From: Candidatus Sulfotelmatobacter sp.
Lineage (GTDB): Bacteria > Acidobacteriota > Terriglobia > Terriglobales > Acidobacteriaceae
Assembly: GCA_030049565.1 (NCBI GenBank)
Contig: JASIKQ010000440.1
Location: forward strand, 1 to 7,399
Direction of reading: 5' to 3'
DNA: 7,399 nucleotides
How positions within the stretch are numbered: the first letter of the stretch is position 1; each line of letters opens with the position of its first letter. The position numbers were made by a program, and so were the translations under genes. The notes below the pieces were generated by a model that ran no database searches, had not been told where the DNA came from, and was given only the letters and a program-made list of their open reading frames with translations. Shown here in pieces: positions 6,129 to 7,399 of this stretch.

Positions 6129-7399
6129 CTACCGTAACTCAAACAGCAGCACGTCAGTACGACAACCGTTTGTACCGATGATGCCCCCCTTAAGATTAGA
6201 ATCGCAGGTGTCTTGATTGAAGCCATTGCCAAAGCCTTTGTTGAGGTTATACAGCTGGTAATCGGAAGTACAGATCGCATAATTTCCCTGCCGCGAAATT
6301 GAACAGCGTGCCGTCGTGTTGAAACCACCTAGGCCGCCGCTCGACCAAGTCTTATTAAAGCGATAGCTTATGTGTGAGCCATCCCAGGTCACCCCCACCA
6401 GTTCGTCCTGCCATGGCCCGCTTATCGTAGAGGCGTCTGGATCCCAGGAGACCAGATAAGGCAGCATTACACCCTCTGTTGCATTTGCATGCGCCATATG
6501 GGAATCCTCCTGCGGCGGGTACGCAGCAAGGTCCATATTCGGCGTAAACCTATTGGTCCAAACCGGCAATTGCGCAAGCGACTTTTCAACGGACCAAAAG
6601 CAAACACCAAAATCACAAGCCCAATGGGACATGCAGGTGACGCAGGTATCGTCAACTTGATTGGTACCAAGCGTCCAGAAGATTTTCTGGGTAAGGCTGG
6701 GCACATTGTGAATGGTTAGAACCCCATAGGTGCCGCTGCGATCGAGTTGGGCATTATGAATCCCGCCTTTCTGCGCGGGTGTATGTCCCGAGGCAAAAGC
6801 GATGTTAACGGGATCGCTCATTCCGGTGTTCCAACCCCGGCTCACCTGCCAAGTCTGCACATTCATCCACTCACAGCCCTTCTGCGCATTCCAGACAACG
6901 AAATAGGGATTCACATCCTGCTGCGGACCAATGGATGCAATCACCGTACTGTCATCGGAGGAGAGGGCACCGGCAGCAACAAGCCAATGATTCATTGCCA
7001 TCTGACCGTTGAGACAGGACGGACCATCAGGATCGAAATATCCCAATCCATTATTGAACGTGGGATCGGGGGAAACCGTCCAATCAGCAGTGTTTATGAT
7101 GAAGCGATAGAGCTTTGAGTAAGAGTAGGCATAAATCGCGTACTGATCGGCTGGAGTGTAACCGAAGTCAAAGTCCGCGTTGAGGTTGTTGAAGCAGGCT
7201 CGAAAGGTCGCGCTGAAGTTTGTGGAGTCGAACTGAAAAAGGCAAAGGCCCCTGCCTGAATGCACAATGAAGAGGCTTTCGTCGTAAGAACTGACATTCT
7301 TTTCGGCTGACGAGCCGGTACCGAAGCTTAGGCCGGGAAAGTCACTGTAGGTGTTGCCGTCGGTCACGCGCAGAATACGATTGTAATTGTATGCCGCAT
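6129..7399 (-). CDS. Secreted beta-propeller-like protein, N-terminus cut by window edge
   Basis: The frame is open to the last base of the window, so the 422 visible residues lack the true N-terminus, including any signal peptide. A GTG at 7367 is not the start: the residues before it (NRILR) continue a motif shared with the protein encoded at 2663-4537. Shared motifs, numbered from the first complete codon, are NRILRVTD (6-13), SFGTGSSAE (24-32), HNAQLDRSG (214-222) and the terminal CRTDVLLFELR (412-422). Turn motifs such as LDRSGTYGVL and ISRQGNYAIC, together with regular Trp/Tyr-rich strands, suggest a beta-propeller. It lacks the inserted domain of its paralogue. Twelve cysteines are visible, including a cluster at 252, 255, 261 and 266, so a disulfide-rich extracytoplasmic protein is likely. 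No catalytic motif is recognised. It ends in TAG and is followed by an intrinsic terminator. Confidence 0.85.
   Translation of the reverse strand, partial: AAYNYNRILRVTDGNTYSDFPGLSFGTGSSAEKNVSSYDESLFIVHSGRGLCLFQFDSTNFSATFRACFNNLNADFDFGYTPADQYAIYAYSYSKLYRFIINTADWTVSPDPTFNNGLGYFDPDGPSCLNGQMAMNHWLVAAGALSSDDSTVIASIGPQQDVNPYFVVWNAQKGCEWMNVQTWQVSRGWNTGMSDPVNIAFASGHTPAQKGGIHNAQLDRSGTYGVLTIHNVPSLTQKIFWTLGTNQVDDTCVTCMSHWACDFGVCFWSVEKSLAQLPVWTNRFTPNMDLAAYPPQEDSHMAHANATEGVMLPYLVSWDPDASTISGPWQDELVGVTWDGSHISYRFNKTWSSGGLGGFNTTARCSISRQGNYAICTSDYQLYNLNKGFGNGFNQDTCDSNLKGGIIGTNGCRTDVLLFELR

Noticed and set aside
7365..7367. The GTG at 7367 as start of the right-hand gene
   Set aside because: The frame stays open to the window edge, and the preceding NRILR continues the motif shared with the paralogue, so the gene is truncated by the window.

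Overview
The window fits a soil-type, moderately GC-rich bacterium with a large secretome. My best guess is Acidobacteriota. This rests on the general look of the proteins (long cysteine-rich exported proteins of unknown function, a plain signal-peptide phosphoesterase, a GT-C glycosyltransferase with a compact loop) and not on a marker gene, so it is an inference. There is no RNA gene, CRISPR array, transposase or phage gene. Every protein seen is exported or membrane-embedded.

Layout. Positions 1-281 hold no credible gene. They carry a weak promoter candidate, a perfect hairpin with a GAAA loop, and a strong Shine-Dalgarno (SD) sequence in front of a TTG start. The first gene (282-1490, +) is a secreted phospholipase C/acid-phosphatase family phosphoesterase with its motifs intact. 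A 130-bp gap follows, with a 9-bp tandem repeat over the stop codon, an inverted repeat and an extended -10 promoter. It leads to a probable lipoprotein of beta-sandwich character and unknown function (1621-2622, +). A convergent junction of only 40 bp (2623-2662) separates it from three genes on the minus strand.

The minus-strand genes, in order of transcription, are: a 5'-truncated secreted beta-propeller-like protein (6129-7399, running off the window), closed by an intrinsic terminator; a GT-C type membrane glycosyltransferase (4677-5975); and a second, longer propeller-like protein (2663-4537). The two propeller-like proteins share motifs at both ends and in the middle, so they appear to be paralogues. 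The longer one carries about 100 extra residues, read here as a fibronectin-III-like domain inserted between blades.

How the genes may work together is not proven. All products act at or beyond the cytoplasmic membrane, and the four non-integral proteins have even cysteine counts (8, 12, 12 and 12 in the visible mature parts), consistent with disulfide-stabilised extracytoplasmic proteins. The glycosyltransferase between the paralogues could modify a lipid, a glycan or the exported proteins; the sequence does not say which. The terminator after the truncated gene and gaps of 139-153 bp argue against a tight operon.
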